A DNA stretch of 64,000 nucleotides, taken from positions 1 to 64,000 of the forward strand of contig NZ_JADEWO010000027.1 in NCBI RefSeq assembly GCF_015207605.1, given 5' to 3'. The notes under the pieces are model-generated. The model was not told where the DNA came from, searched no databases, and worked only from the letters and a program-made list of their open reading frames with translations. Source of the DNA: Oculatella sp. LEGE 06141 (lineage in GTDB: Bacteria > Cyanobacteriota > Cyanobacteriia > Elainellales > Elainellaceae). The position numbers and the translations under genes are program-made. Positions 26,868 through 35,753 of the stretch are shown here, piece by piece (the first letter of the stretch is position 1; the number at the start of each line of letters is the position of its first letter).

Positions 26868-27700
26868 TAGTTCAACCTCCGATACAGTTTTTCGCCACGT
26901 TCTAGCTCCGCGTAGTGCTTTTCGTAAGCCGTCAGCTTTAGCGTTTCCTGTCGTCCCAGTCCTAAAATTCCAAATTTACAAAGACTATCGTAAAACAGTT
27001 GATGCACTCGTCGTTGCAATGAACGATTGAAATAAATCAGTACATTGCGACACAAAATGACATTGAATTCGTTGAACGACCCATCGGTTGCCAGATTGTG
27101 TTGTGAAAAAACAACGTTTTCCCGGAGCGAGGATCGAAAAATAGCGTTGTCGTATGCTGCTGTATAGTACTCAGAGAACGATCGCTTGCCCCCCGCCTTT
27201 AGATAGAGCTGCGTATACTCTTGCATTAGCTTCAGCGAAAAGATACCGCTTTTGGCTTCTTGTAATACCCGTTCGTTCATGTCGGTAGCGTAGATGCGGC
27301 ACCGCTGGTAAAGCCCTTCCTCTTGCAGCAAAATTGCCATCGAATAAACCTCCTGCCCGGTTGAGCAACCCGCGTGCCAAATTCGGATGAATGGGTAGGT
27401 TCGCAAGATAGGAATCACGTTTTTTCTAAAGGCCAAATAAAAAGACGGGTCGCGGAACATGTTAGTAACGTTTACCGTCAGCCCCAGCACAAAGCGTTCC
27501 AGGCAAGCTGGATTATGCAACACGCGTTCCTGCAACGCCGAGATGGTGTCAACCTGTTCCAGGCGAACCACGTTCCAGATGCGGCGGCGGAGCGAGGATA
27601 GGGCGTAGTTGCGAAAATCGTACCCATAATGGCGATAGACGCCTTCTACGAGCAGTTGAATTTCGATTTCTTCTAACGCTTCTTGGTCGGTAGTCATCAT
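26867..27700 (-). CDS. CheR-type methyltransferase
   Basis: 277 residues: a helical N-terminal domain (YRHYGYDFRNYALSSLRRRI) followed by the SAM-binding domain with IRIWHAGCSTGQEVYSMAIL, IYATDMNERVLQEAKSG and FNVILCRNVLIYFNRSLQ. These are the landmarks of CheR, which methylates receptor glutamates using S-adenosylmethionine. Start is one of two adjacent ATGs at 27700/27697; an upstream in-frame codon at 27742 lacks support. It is first in the cheR-cheB-kinase operon. No receptor (MCP) gene is nearby, so the substrate could be the PAS-containing kinase. Confidence 0.93.
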   Translation of the reverse strand: MMTTDQEALEEIEIQLLVEGVYRHYGYDFRNYALSSLRRRIWNVVRLEQVDTISALQERVLHNPACLERFVLGLTVNVTNMFRDPSFYLAFRKNVIPILRTYPFIRIWHAGCSTGQEVYSMAILLQEEGLYQRCRIYATDMNERVLQEAKSGIFSLKLMQEYTQLYLKAGGKRSFSEYYTAAYDNAIFRSSLRENVVFSQHNLATDGSFNEFNVILCRNVLIYFNRSLQRRVHQLFYDSLCKFGILGLGRQETLKLTAYEKHYAELERGEKLYRRLN

Positions 27701-27955
27701 AAGTTTGAACGAAATGCTGGCGGGTTTGCTAAGCCAGTTCAACTCCGCGATCGTGGGGTATTACCTTTCAACCATAGAGTCTTTGAGCGTGGCGATCGAC
27801 CGCCCAGCGGCTTAATTCTTCGCCAATTTTTAACCAACTAACGATCGGGGGGATGAGATCTCTAAACCATTCGCTCCTCCAGGTTCAGTTCCGAAAATGG
27901 CTAGCTGTTCCCATTGGCTCACTCTATGCTGTGGACACGCGTTCAATTAGCTTCA

Positions 27956-29470
27956 ATGCACCCCCATCTTGACCCAGACTTGTGTTACCGCGCCATTCAA
28001 ACTAAAGATGCTCGCTTCGACGGGCAATTCTTTGTTGCCGTGTACACCACTGGCATTTACTGCCGTCCGATGTGTCCGGCGACCACGCCAAAGCGCGAGA
28101 ACTGCACCTTCTTTGCGAGTGCGGCAGCAGCGCAGCAGGCTGGGTTTCGCTCTTGCCTGCGCTGCCGCCCAGAACTGTCGCCCCACTTGGTGGCCTATGT
28201 GGGCACGGCAGTAACGGTGGCGCGGGCGCTGCGGCTGATTGGGGAGGGGGCGCTAGATGAGGGTACGGTGGCCGAACTGGCAACCCGGCTGGGTGTGGGC
28301 GATCGCCACCTGCGTCAGTTGTTTACCAAACACCTTGGCACTTCTCCCAGTGCGGTAGCCCATGCCCGACGGCTGTTGTTTGCTAAACAGTTGCTCGACG
28401 ATACCACCCTATCCATGACCGATGTGGCAATGGCTGCCGGATTTAGCAGCATTCGCCGCTTTAACGATGTGATTCAAAAAAACTATGGGCGATCGCCCAC
28501 CGATCTCAGGCGGCAAACCGCGCAACCTGTCTCGACCAACACGCCAACCATTGCTCTAAAGTTACCGTTTTGCCCTCCCTATGACTGGGCGGCATTGATG
28601 CGGTTTCTTATCCCCAGAGCTACGCCGGGGCTGGAGCAAGCCAGCATGGAGGGTTATCGGCGGGCGATCGCCATCGGTGAGCATCATGGCATCGTTGAAG
28701 TTCGCCCGGTCGCCAGTCAGCCTTACCTGATCGCTCATATCTGCTTTCCAGACGTGCGGCTGTTGGCACAGATCGTAGAACGATTGCGGCGAATGTTTGA
28801 TTTGAGTGCCCACATCAGGGAGATTGCAGCACATTTTGAGTCCGATCCGCTGCTGGCTCCGGTGGTAGCAAAACAGCCGGGATTGCGGATTCCAGGAGCA
28901 TTCGACTCGTTTGAGCTGGGGGTGCGAGCCATTTTAGGACAGCAGGTGAGTGTGGCAACCGCAACCACCCTGGCGGGTCGCTTAGTCAAAACCTACGGTG
29001 AGCCGCTTAGCGTGGTAGGGCTGCCCTGCCCCGATCCTGCGTTGCGCGCTGTATTTCCGCGCCCGGACGTACTGGCAACGGCTGATTTGGCTACATTGGG
29101 CATCACTCAATCGCGAGCCAGGGCGATCGCCGCTTTTGCGGCTACTACTGCTGCCCATCCCCGGTTTTTGACCGACTGCCACAGCCTGGAGTCTGCGGTG
29201 CAAACCCTTTGCCAGTTGCCGGGAATTGGAGAATGGACGGCTCAGTATATTGCCATGCGGGCACTGGGTGAACCAGATGCGTTTCCGGCAACCGATCTGG
29301 GGTTATTGCGATCGATGGCTGTTCTGGGGCATCCCGTCACCAAAGCGCAGTTGGCCGATCGCTCCCAGGCATGGCGACCGTGGCGGGCGTATGCAGCTAT
29401 GCATTTATGGTCGCTAACCCCAGCCCCACCCCTTACACAACCAACGAAGCATGAGGTGCTATCAGCATGA
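27956..29470 (+). CDS. Ada-AlkA fusion: alkylation-responsive regulator and 3-methyladenine DNA glycosylase
   Basis: 504 residues. The Ada metal-binding domain (~5-75) holds four Cys in IYCRPMCPATTPKRENC and SCLRC; the first can accept methyl groups from phosphotriesters. An AraC helix-turn-helix pair follows (~85-185, GVGDRHLRQLFTKHLGTSP). Then comes AlkA: N-terminal domain, helix-hairpin-helix LPGIGEWTAQYIAMRALGEP and the catalytic Asp in FPATDLGL. It would sense methylation damage, activate transcription and excise alkylated bases. The start is uncertain: ATG at 27926 or TTG at 27914 are also in frame. It overlaps the ogt start by four bases. Confidence 0.93.
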   Translation: MHPHLDPDLCYRAIQTKDARFDGQFFVAVYTTGIYCRPMCPATTPKRENCTFFASAAAAQQAGFRSCLRCRPELSPHLVAYVGTAVTVARALRLIGEGALDEGTVAELATRLGVGDRHLRQLFTKHLGTSPSAVAHARRLLFAKQLLDDTTLSMTDVAMAAGFSSIRRFNDVIQKNYGRSPTDLRRQTAQPVSTNTPTIALKLPFCPPYDWAALMRFLIPRATPGLEQASMEGYRRAIAIGEHHGIVEVRPVASQPYLIAHICFPDVRLLAQIVERLRRMFDLSAHIREIAAHFESDPLLAPVVAKQPGLRIPGAFDSFELGVRAILGQQVSVATATTLAGRLVKTYGEPLSVVGLPCPDPALRAVFPRPDVLATADLATLGITQSRARAIAAFAATTAAHPRFLTDCHSLESAVQTLCQLPGIGEWTAQYIAMRALGEPDAFPATDLGLLRSMAVLGHPVTKAQLADRSQAWRPWRAYAAMHLWSLTPAPPLTQPTKHEVLSA

Positions 29471-30012
29471 CAGACTTATTGATAGACAAACTGGATTCTG
29501 CGATCGGGCAAATTTTGCTTGTTTCGGATGGCGAGACACTCTGCGCTCTGGATTTTGCGGGCTACGAATCTCGCATGACCCAACTGCTGCAAAAACGGTA
29601 TGGCACTATCCGCTGGATTGAAACGCTCAATCCTCAGGGGTTTAGCGAACGGATGCAAGCTTACCTGGCAGGCGACTGGAGCAGTTTAAACGATATCCCC
29701 GTGAGGACGGGCGGCACCCCGTTTCAACAGCAGGTGTGGTTGGCGTTGCGATCGATTCCCCCCGGTACGGTAATGACGTACGGCCAGCTAGCGACTCGGC
29801 TGGGCCACCCCAAAGCGGTGCGTGCGGTTGGCATGACCAATTCCCTGAATCCGGTGGCGATCGTGCTGCCCTGCCATCGCGTCATTGGCGCAAACGGTAA
29901 GTTAACGGGTTATGCCGGTGGGTTGGAGCGAAAGCAATGGTTGTTGCAACATGAAGGCGTCACGCTGGCGACATCTGCATCACAGGCGGTTTACCAACCA
30001 TCACTCCTTTAG
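29467..30012 (+). CDS. ogt: Methylated-DNA-protein-cysteine methyltransferase
   Basis: 181 residues. The C-terminal domain carries VGMTNSLNPVAIVLPCHRVI, with the active PCHR cysteine that takes the methyl group from O6-methylguanine, and a helix-turn-helix region VMTYGQLATRLGHPKAVRAV. The ~80-residue N-terminal domain is of the Ogt type. Its ATG overlaps the stop of the Ada-AlkA gene by 4 bases (ATGA), so the two repair proteins are translationally coupled. The protein is used once, as it does not regenerate. The last bases overlap the convergent hybrid kinase by 4. Confidence 0.96.
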   Translation: MTDLLIDKLDSAIGQILLVSDGETLCALDFAGYESRMTQLLQKRYGTIRWIETLNPQGFSERMQAYLAGDWSSLNDIPVRTGGTPFQQQVWLALRSIPPGTVMTYGQLATRLGHPKAVRAVGMTNSLNPVAIVLPCHRVIGANGKLTGYAGGLERKQWLLQHEGVTLATSASQAVYQPSLL

Positions 30013-33000
30013 CGATAAAGCCACACCCGTAATAGTGAGAGTAATTGCTCGGTGTCAACGGGTTTACTGATGTAATCTGAGGCTCCGGCTTCAATACACT
30101 TTTCGCGATCGCCCTGCATGGCTTTAGCCGTCAGCGCAATGATGGGAAGCGTTTTCATCTGTTCTTGAACGCGAATGGTGCGCGTCGTTTCGTATCCGTC
30201 CATTCCAGGCATCATTACATCCATCAACACCACATCCACTTCGGGATGCGATCGCAAACAGTCAATGCCATCCTTACCATTTTCGGCGTATAGCACGTTC
30301 ATTTCATATCGTTCTAATAAACTCGTTAACGCAAAGATGTTGCGAACGTCATCATCAATGATCAGCACTGTTTTGCCCACCAATACCGAATCGGTTTGAT
30401 GAAGCTGTTCCAGCATTTGGCGCTTGGCCTGAGGTAAGTTGGCTTGAATGCGATGCAAAAACAATGCCGTTTCGTCCAGGAGCCGTTCTGGCGATCGCAC
30501 ATCTTTAACAATGATGGTTTCAGCTAACCGCTTTAAGCGGGTTTCTTCTGGACGAGAGAGTTCTTTGCCCGTGTAAACAATGATCGGCAGATAGGCCAAC
30601 TTCTCTTCTTGTTTAATTTGCTCAATTAACTCAAAGCCGTCCATATCGGGCAAGCCTAAGTCCAGCACCACACAGTCAAACGTTTCGGTTTTCAGTACCG
30701 TTAGCGCTTCACTACCAGTGCCGACAACGGTGGTTTGCACATCTCCATTGCCAATTAACTCTCGAATACTTTCTGCCTGGATGTGGTCATCCTCAATCAC
30801 TAGCAACCGCCGCACCTGACGATCAATGAATCCTTTGATGCTCACCAGCGCTTGCGTTAATGTATCTGGAGAAATGGGCTTTTGCAGATAGGCGATCGCG
30901 CCCAACTGAAACCCCCGTTGCTGCTCATCATCTACCGACAAAATATGGACTGGAATATGGCGTGTACCCGGATCGTGCTTGAGGCGATCGAGCACCGTCC
31001 ACCCATCCAGGTCGGGCAAATGGATATCCAGCATAATGGCATTGGGTTTATACTCGCGCGCGAGCGCGAGGCCATCCTCACTGCGCGAGGCCACCAGCAC
31101 TTTGAACCCCTGCTCGCGTGCCATGTCTAGCAAAATTCGGGCAAAATTGAGATCATCTTCAACAATTAACAGGGTGCGATCGCCCGGTTGAATCGAGCCA
31201 TAATCATCAGCAACGACTCGTCTAGGGGCTTTGGAAACCTGATCTCCAGGCGAGGGGGGAGCCGCGCCTACACTGGGAGTTGCCGTCGTCATGGCCGCTT
31301 TAACAGCACTCGCCGATCGAGATGATGACCGCACGGTTCCCTGATAGGGTCGAGCGGGTGGTTGCGCCTCATGCAGTTGCGGCAAATACAGGGTAAAGGT
31401 GCTGCCCTGCCCCAACTGGCTCGTCAACTCGATCCATCCACCCAACAGTTGCGCTAGCTCACGACTAATGGAAAGCCCCAGACCCGTTCCACCATACTTC
31501 CGGCTGGTGGTGCCGTCGGCTTGTTGAAAGGCTTCAAAGATAATGGCCTGTTTTTCGGGTGAAATGCCAATGCCAGTGTCAATGACCGAAAAAGCGATCG
31601 CTGATGAAGCGCCATTGTCGGATGTGCCGTTGACAAATGAGCCATTAGCCGGAGCCATCCTGAGCGTGATGCTACCTTCATCAGTAAATTTGAACGCATT
31701 GGACAGCAAGTTTTTCAACACCTGTTGCAGCCGTCGGGCATCCGTTGAAATGGTGTCGGGCAGGTTCTCGGCTAGCTCTACCCGAAAGGTCAGGTTTTGG
31801 GTTTGAGCCAGTTGTTCAAAGTTGCTTTCAACATAGTTCTTTAGATCGGTAAGCTGAAGCGGCTCAATCTCCACTGACATTGTGCCAGACTCAATTTTTG
31901 CCAGGTCTAGAATGTCATTGATCAGCTCTAGCAGGTCGGTTCCAGCCGAATAAATCGTGCGAATATATTCCACCTGCTTACCGCTGAGGTTGCCATCTGG
32001 GTTATCCCCCAACAGCCGTGCCAAAATCAGCAAACTGTTCAGCGGTGTCCGCAACTCGTGGGACATGTTCGCCAGGAACTCCGATTTGTACTTAGACGTG
32101 AGGGCAAGCTGCTCTGCTTTTTCCTCAACCGATCGTCTGGCCTGTTCAATCTCGTTGTTTTTGCGCTCGACTTCTTGATTTTGTACCGAGAGCAATTCTG
32201 CTTTCTCTTCTAGTTCTTCATTGAGTTGCTGCAACTCCTCGTTTGACTGCTGCAATTCTTCCTGCTGTTGCTTGAGCAGCGCTTCTGATTCTTGTAACGA
32301 TCGCGCCTGTTCTTCTAAAAGACGATTGCTTTCTTGCAGTTCTGTCGTCAGAGTTTGCGAGTACTCTAGCAGTTCTTCGTTGCGTCGATTAGCCACGATC
32401 GCATTCAGCACCACACCGATCGCTCCACTCACTTCATCCAGAAAGGTGAGATGAATCTCACGAAATCGTTGCAACGATGCCAGTTCAATGACTGCCGTTA
32501 CCTGGTTTTCAAACGAAACGGGCAACACAATAATATTGAGGGGCGATATCTCCCCCAAACCAGAACTAATGCGGATGTAGTCACCTGGCACGTCGGTGAG
32601 CAAAATTCGCTGCTGTTCCAGGGCACACTGCCCCACTAACCCTTCCCCCAACCGGAACTGGTTCGATAGGTGTTTTCGTTCTTGATGGGCATAGCTGCTT
32701 AAGAGTTTTAAAACAGGCTGATGCTCGTCGTCGTCTTCCAGCAAGTAAAACAAGCCCTGCTGTGCCCCAATTAAAGAGGCCAGATCCGACAAAATTAGAC
32801 GCGATATTGTCACCAAATCCCGCCGTCCCTGGAGCATTTGCGTAAACTCAGCCAAATTAGACTTGAGCCAGGTTTGTTCCTCATTGTGCTGGTTGGTGTC
32901 GCGCAGGCTGGCAACCATGTCGTTGAAGGTATGGGTCAATACCCCAATTTCGTCACGGCGATCGCTGCTGGGTAAACTAATCGATAAATCGCCTTCCCCT

Positions 33001-33671
33001 AGCCTCTCTGCGGCATCCGAAATCTTTTTCAGCGGTTTAGAAATATGTCGCGCCAACGCAAACCCAATCAAGGCCAGCAGGATGGAATAGAGTGGGGCGC
33101 TTAGCAAAATGCTGTAGAGCATCTGCCGAGTGGCACGCCTTGACTCCAGCGCTCGCAACTGCAACAGTCGGCGTTCCTCCTCATCCATTCGAGCCACCGT
33201 GGCTCGAATTTGATCCATCAAACTTCTTCCCCTGTCCGTTCGTACAGCCTGCGCTGCCGTTTCTAACCCCTGGGTACGGCGGAGCGCCAGCACTTCTTCT
33301 AGCACAGCGACTCTGCGGTTAATCAATAATTCCAGCTCATCAAGGCGCTGCTGTTGAAAATCGTTGTCAGTCGTCAGGTTCCGCAGGTCTGCTACTTTTT
33401 GCTGAAGCTGCTCTTGCGCTTGCCGATATGGCACTAAATACTCTTCTTCTCCTGTGATGATGTACCCTCGCTGTCCAGTTTCGGCATCTTTGATGGTCGA
33501 TAACAGGTTTTCGAGGTCGCTCAAAACCAGGTACGTATGGGTTACGCGCCGCGAGGCTTCCATCAGGCGGATAGCGCTCTGATACGAGAGCAAGCCAATT
33601 CCGGCAAAGATAGCAACTCCTAATGCAAAGCTGGCACCAATTTTGGTGCCAATCCTAAACCTGTTTATCAT
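30009..33671 (-). CDS. Membrane hybrid histidine kinase, CHASE3-HAMP-GAF-HisKA-HATPase-REC3
   Basis: 1220 residues. A first membrane helix (~12-32) is followed by the CHASE3 sensory domain (~38-178, [18 protein letters not shown]), a second helix (~185-207), HAMP (~210-262), a GAF domain (~275-425), a long coiled coil (~430-540, [20 protein letters not shown]), HisKA with phospho-His in [16 protein letters not shown], HATPase (GTGLGLSIS), and three receivers at ~830-945, ~955-1075 and ~1098-1218, with [18 protein letters not shown] and DVMMPGMDG as phospho-Asp motifs. It resembles kinases for stress or taxis. It starts with ATG at 33671 and its 3' end overlaps ogt. Confidence 0.94.
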   Translation of the reverse strand: MINRFRIGTKIGASFALGVAIFAGIGLLSYQSAIRLMEASRRVTHTYLVLSDLENLLSTIKDAETGQRGYIITGEEEYLVPYRQAQEQLQQKVADLRNLTTDNDFQQQRLDELELLINRRVAVLEEVLALRRTQGLETAAQAVRTDRGRSLMDQIRATVARMDEEERRLLQLRALESRRATRQMLYSILLSAPLYSILLALIGFALARHISKPLKKISDAAERLGEGDLSISLPSSDRRDEIGVLTHTFNDMVASLRDTNQHNEEQTWLKSNLAEFTQMLQGRRDLVTISRLILSDLASLIGAQQGLFYLLEDDDEHQPVLKLLSSYAHQERKHLSNQFRLGEGLVGQCALEQQRILLTDVPGDYIRISSGLGEISPLNIIVLPVSFENQVTAVIELASLQRFREIHLTFLDEVSGAIGVVLNAIVANRRNEELLEYSQTLTTELQESNRLLEEQARSLQESEALLKQQQEELQQSNEELQQLNEELEEKAELLSVQNQEVERKNNEIEQARRSVEEKAEQLALTSKYKSEFLANMSHELRTPLNSLLILARLLGDNPDGNLSGKQVEYIRTIYSAGTDLLELINDILDLAKIESGTMSVEIEPLQLTDLKNYVESNFEQLAQTQNLTFRVELAENLPDTISTDARRLQQVLKNLLSNAFKFTDEGSITLRMAPANGSFVNGTSDNGASSAIAFSVIDTGIGISPEKQAIIFEAFQQADGTTSRKYGGTGLGLSISRELAQLLGGWIELTSQLGQGSTFTLYLPQLHEAQPPARPYQGTVRSSSRSASAVKAAMTTATPSVGAAPPSPGDQVSKAPRRVVADDYGSIQPGDRTLLIVEDDLNFARILLDMAREQGFKVLVASRSEDGLALAREYKPNAIMLDIHLPDLDGWTVLDRLKHDPGTRHIPVHILSVDDEQQRGFQLGAIAYLQKPISPDTLTQALVSIKGFIDRQVRRLLVIEDDHIQAESIRELIGNGDVQTTVVGTGSEALTVLKTETFDCVVLDLGLPDMDGFELIEQIKQEEKLAYLPIIVYTGKELSRPEETRLKRLAETIIVKDVRSPERLLDETALFLHRIQANLPQAKRQMLEQLHQTDSVLVGKTVLIIDDDVRNIFALTSLLERYEMNVLYAENGKDGIDCLRSHPEVDVVLMDVMMPGMDGYETTRTIRVQEQMKTLPIIALTAKAMQGDREKCIEAGASDYISKPVDTEQLLSLLRVWLYR

Positions 33672-33810
33672 CTTCAGACTGGGGCAACGCGAGAGGTATA
33701 CACAATTCTGTCGTGTTCAGGGGAACTTTGCACCCCTTCCCCCAACTTTTCCGTATATCCCAACGCTGCAAAGCGCTTTTTTGTCCTTCCTGCCCCAGCA
33801 AACTCCGTCT

Positions 33811-33844
33811 GAAAAAGCGAAAGACAGGCCAACGGCCTGTCTTT
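33811..33844 (-). terminator. Rho-independent terminator of the 78-residue gene
   Basis: AAAGACAGGCC (33820-33830) pairs with GGCCTGTCTTT (33834-33844) around a 3-base loop, an 11-bp perfect stem. Read on the minus strand it is followed by CGCTTTTTC, so it ends the transcript coming from 34168. Confidence 0.8.
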
Positions 33845-33931
33845 ACACATCACTGAATGATTTAATTACGGAGCGTGAAAGCGATCGGATGCTGTTAGCT
33901 AGAGATCGTTAACGCTAAATGGCTGTCATAC

Positions 33932-34168
33932 CTAAACAGGAATTGCTTCTGGTGCTGCCAATGCCAGGATGTGATAGCAAGACGGAGTTTGTTCGCCTAG
34001 CACTTCGTTAATCCGCTCTCGAATTAAAACGTGGAGGGTTTGAATCGAGTCGCCAAAGTCGTGCTTAACGTGCAGTACAGCGGTTTGCTTGTAGAAGTCT
34101 TTGCCGTAATGAGCCACAAAGTAGGTGTAGCGATTGGAACTGGGTGCGTCTAAAACGAAATCTCTCAT
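33932..34168 (-). CDS. Unknown 78-residue protein
   Basis: Not recognised. The sequence MRDFVLDAPSSNRYTYFVAH begins a compact alternation of short strands and one helix, including LHVKHDFGDSIQTLHVLIRE and RINEVLGEQTPSCYHILALAAP. There is no signal peptide or membrane segment. A strong GAGGAG lies 7 bases before the ATG and a perfect terminator hairpin follows, so it is a real monocistronic gene. The upstream region is long (about 630 bases) and contains a 17-base palindrome at 34461-34477. Confidence 0.75.
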   Translation of the reverse strand: MRDFVLDAPSSNRYTYFVAHYGKDFYKQTAVLHVKHDFGDSIQTLHVLIRERINEVLGEQTPSCYHILALAAPEAIPV

Positions 34169-34802
34169 TTGATTCTCCTCAATCGTGAGGTTATTGCAGC
34201 AAGGTTTTCTGGAAGGAAAGGGCTGAGTAGCTTGGGCGTTAAGGCTGGTCTGGCTAAAAACTCAAGATCCGCAGGTTTGCAGTGAAATGAGCTACTCTCT
34301 GGTCTTTGGCTTATCTGCTGGGCTTATCTGCTTAACTTGGCTATCTGCAAGGTTATGCCTATCAATAGTGCTTCTCCACGGTGTTTCTACCCAAGTGGTT
34401 GGCGACTAGTTTTTCTCTCAGAACGAACTCAGTAATCTTACGCCGTATCAGTTCGTGGATAAGAACAGTCTGTTCTTGTATGCAGCCTTCTTCTAATCTG
34501 GCGTTTTGAGTGAGCGATCGTCATCCTACAACAGGGTGAACCCAAGGATAATAAAGACTGCGCTGAGAGAGATTTACCAACCCACATAAGAGCTTACACT
34601 CAATATGCCTTCGATTCCAGACCAATTTGCGGAGGTTTGAGCTTTCTTTCAGGTCAATTCACCATTGATTTATGTAATCTTCAAAAACAAAAGGGAACCT
34701 CCCCTCGCTGTTTTCGAAAAGAGCAGGAGGATGAGGTTCTTGAAACAGAGCAATTAGGGGGTCAAACGCTGACCCGATGCGGGCGATCGTTACTGGTCGA
34801 TG
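34169..34802. other. Intergenic region, about 630 bases
   Basis: It lies upstream of the 78-residue gene (-) and downstream of the PsaL-like gene (-). It is comparatively A/T-rich and has no convincing gene. The palindrome at 34461-34477 and the repeated GGCTTATCTGCT near 34309-34332 are the only visible structures. It probably holds the promoter of the 78-residue gene. Confidence 0.5.
34461..34477. promoter_or_regulatory. 17-base palindrome, possible operator
   Basis: AAGAACAG T CTGTTCTT is a perfect inverted repeat with a one-base centre, about 290 bases upstream of the 78-residue gene. No hairpin terminator features follow, so a protein-binding site is more likely than a terminator. Confidence 0.4.
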
Positions 34803-35384
34803 TTAGAGGAATCGAGGCAACACATTGATCAGCGCGAATGCGATAACCGCCCCGGCTGCTCCCCCAAATAAAAAGCCAATGGCATACTGGTTCCAGCCGG
34901 CAGGAGACTTAAGCTCTTCTGGCGGCGGCGGTGTTGAGATGGTTTTGATGGGTTTTGGTGGATTGCTAGCTGCATATAGCACAATCGAGCCTGTAGCAAT
35001 GATGATCATGCCGAAGGTTGAAAGTAGACCAATTAGGTTAGCGTTTGCAGTATCACGCAGTGGGTTGAGCTTCGCAAATGGCCCCAACAGGATGTAACCC
35101 AAAAGCACCCCTACTTCTAGCCCTCTACGCAAGGGAGTTAACCCTTCACGGTAGGCAGACAGACTGCTGAGATAGGTTTTTACCAATTTCGAGGAATTGA
35201 TGGGAGTCGCCAGGTTGCTATTCTGCGGATCATGAGCAGGATAAACGACCTCTCTGTTTCTGGGGTCACTGGGGCGATCGTTCGATTCAGTAACAGCTCG
35301 ACCAATGGATTGCATAACGTCTTTCACCACATCCAAACGGTTTGTTGATTTCATCGTAGGAGGCCGTTTGTAGACCATCATCAT
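34803..35384 (-). CDS. Divergent photosystem I subunit XI (PsaL-like)
   Basis: 193 residues from ATG at 35384 (a TTG at 35417 and ATG at 35354 are also in frame). From about residue 58 it follows PsaL: ATPINSSKLVKTYL, AYREGLTPLRRGLEVGVLLG, YILLGPFAKLNPLRD, then two more membrane helices. PsaL sits at the centre of photosystem I oligomers and binds chlorophylls. Odd features: an extra ~50-residue polar N-terminus, a Pro-rich loop (STPPPPEELKSP) between helices two and three, Leu in place of the conserved His five residues after the Glu in RGLEVG, and no C-terminal tail after the last helix (it ends VLPRFL). It is therefore a paralogue for an alternative PSI assembly, not the standard subunit. 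It is far from psaF/psaJ. Confidence 0.85.
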   Translation of the reverse strand: MMMVYKRPPTMKSTNRLDVVKDVMQSIGRAVTESNDRPSDPRNREVVYPAHDPQNSNLATPINSSKLVKTYLSSLSAYREGLTPLRRGLEVGVLLGYILLGPFAKLNPLRDTANANLIGLLSTFGMIIIATGSIVLYAASNPPKPIKTISTPPPPEELKSPAGWNQYAIGFLFGGAAGAVIAFALINVLPRFL

Positions 35385-35753
35385 TCTTAAGGTAGAAGGG
35401 CGATCGCCTGCTTTCAATGAATAGCTGCTTTAAAGTTTGTATGAACGACCGCTACTTCTAAATGAGTCGATTCTTCAGATTTTTCTAAAGGAAATGGGTG
35501 AAATAATCGTAATCAAATCGTTAGCTGCTTCAATGGCGAGCCAGGCAAATCCGCTTAAAACCGTCAGTTTTAACCGATTAAGTGACTAAATTACCGCTTT
35601 CTTAAAAGTAAAAAGCGTTTGACATCTATCCTATTACTTATTTATGGCTCTAGTGGTTGCAAGACTACCGCTGCGACCTAAAAAGAGATTTGCCGCATCA
35701 ATTTTCAGTAGGTCTTTGTGCAAAAAAAGATGAGAAATGGAGCTAATTTGGTA
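35385..35753. other. Intergenic region upstream of the PsaL-like gene
   Basis: About 370 bases, A/T-rich. It has an inverted repeat TTAAAAC/GTTTTAA (35555-35561 with 35567-35573). No gene is visible. It must carry the promoter of the PsaL-like gene and the end of the 544-residue gene. Confidence 0.5.

Noticed and set aside
33643-33912. 89-residue plus-strand frame upstream of the large kinase
   Set aside because: It covers the start of the kinase gene and the terminator hairpin of the 78-residue gene; not a gene.
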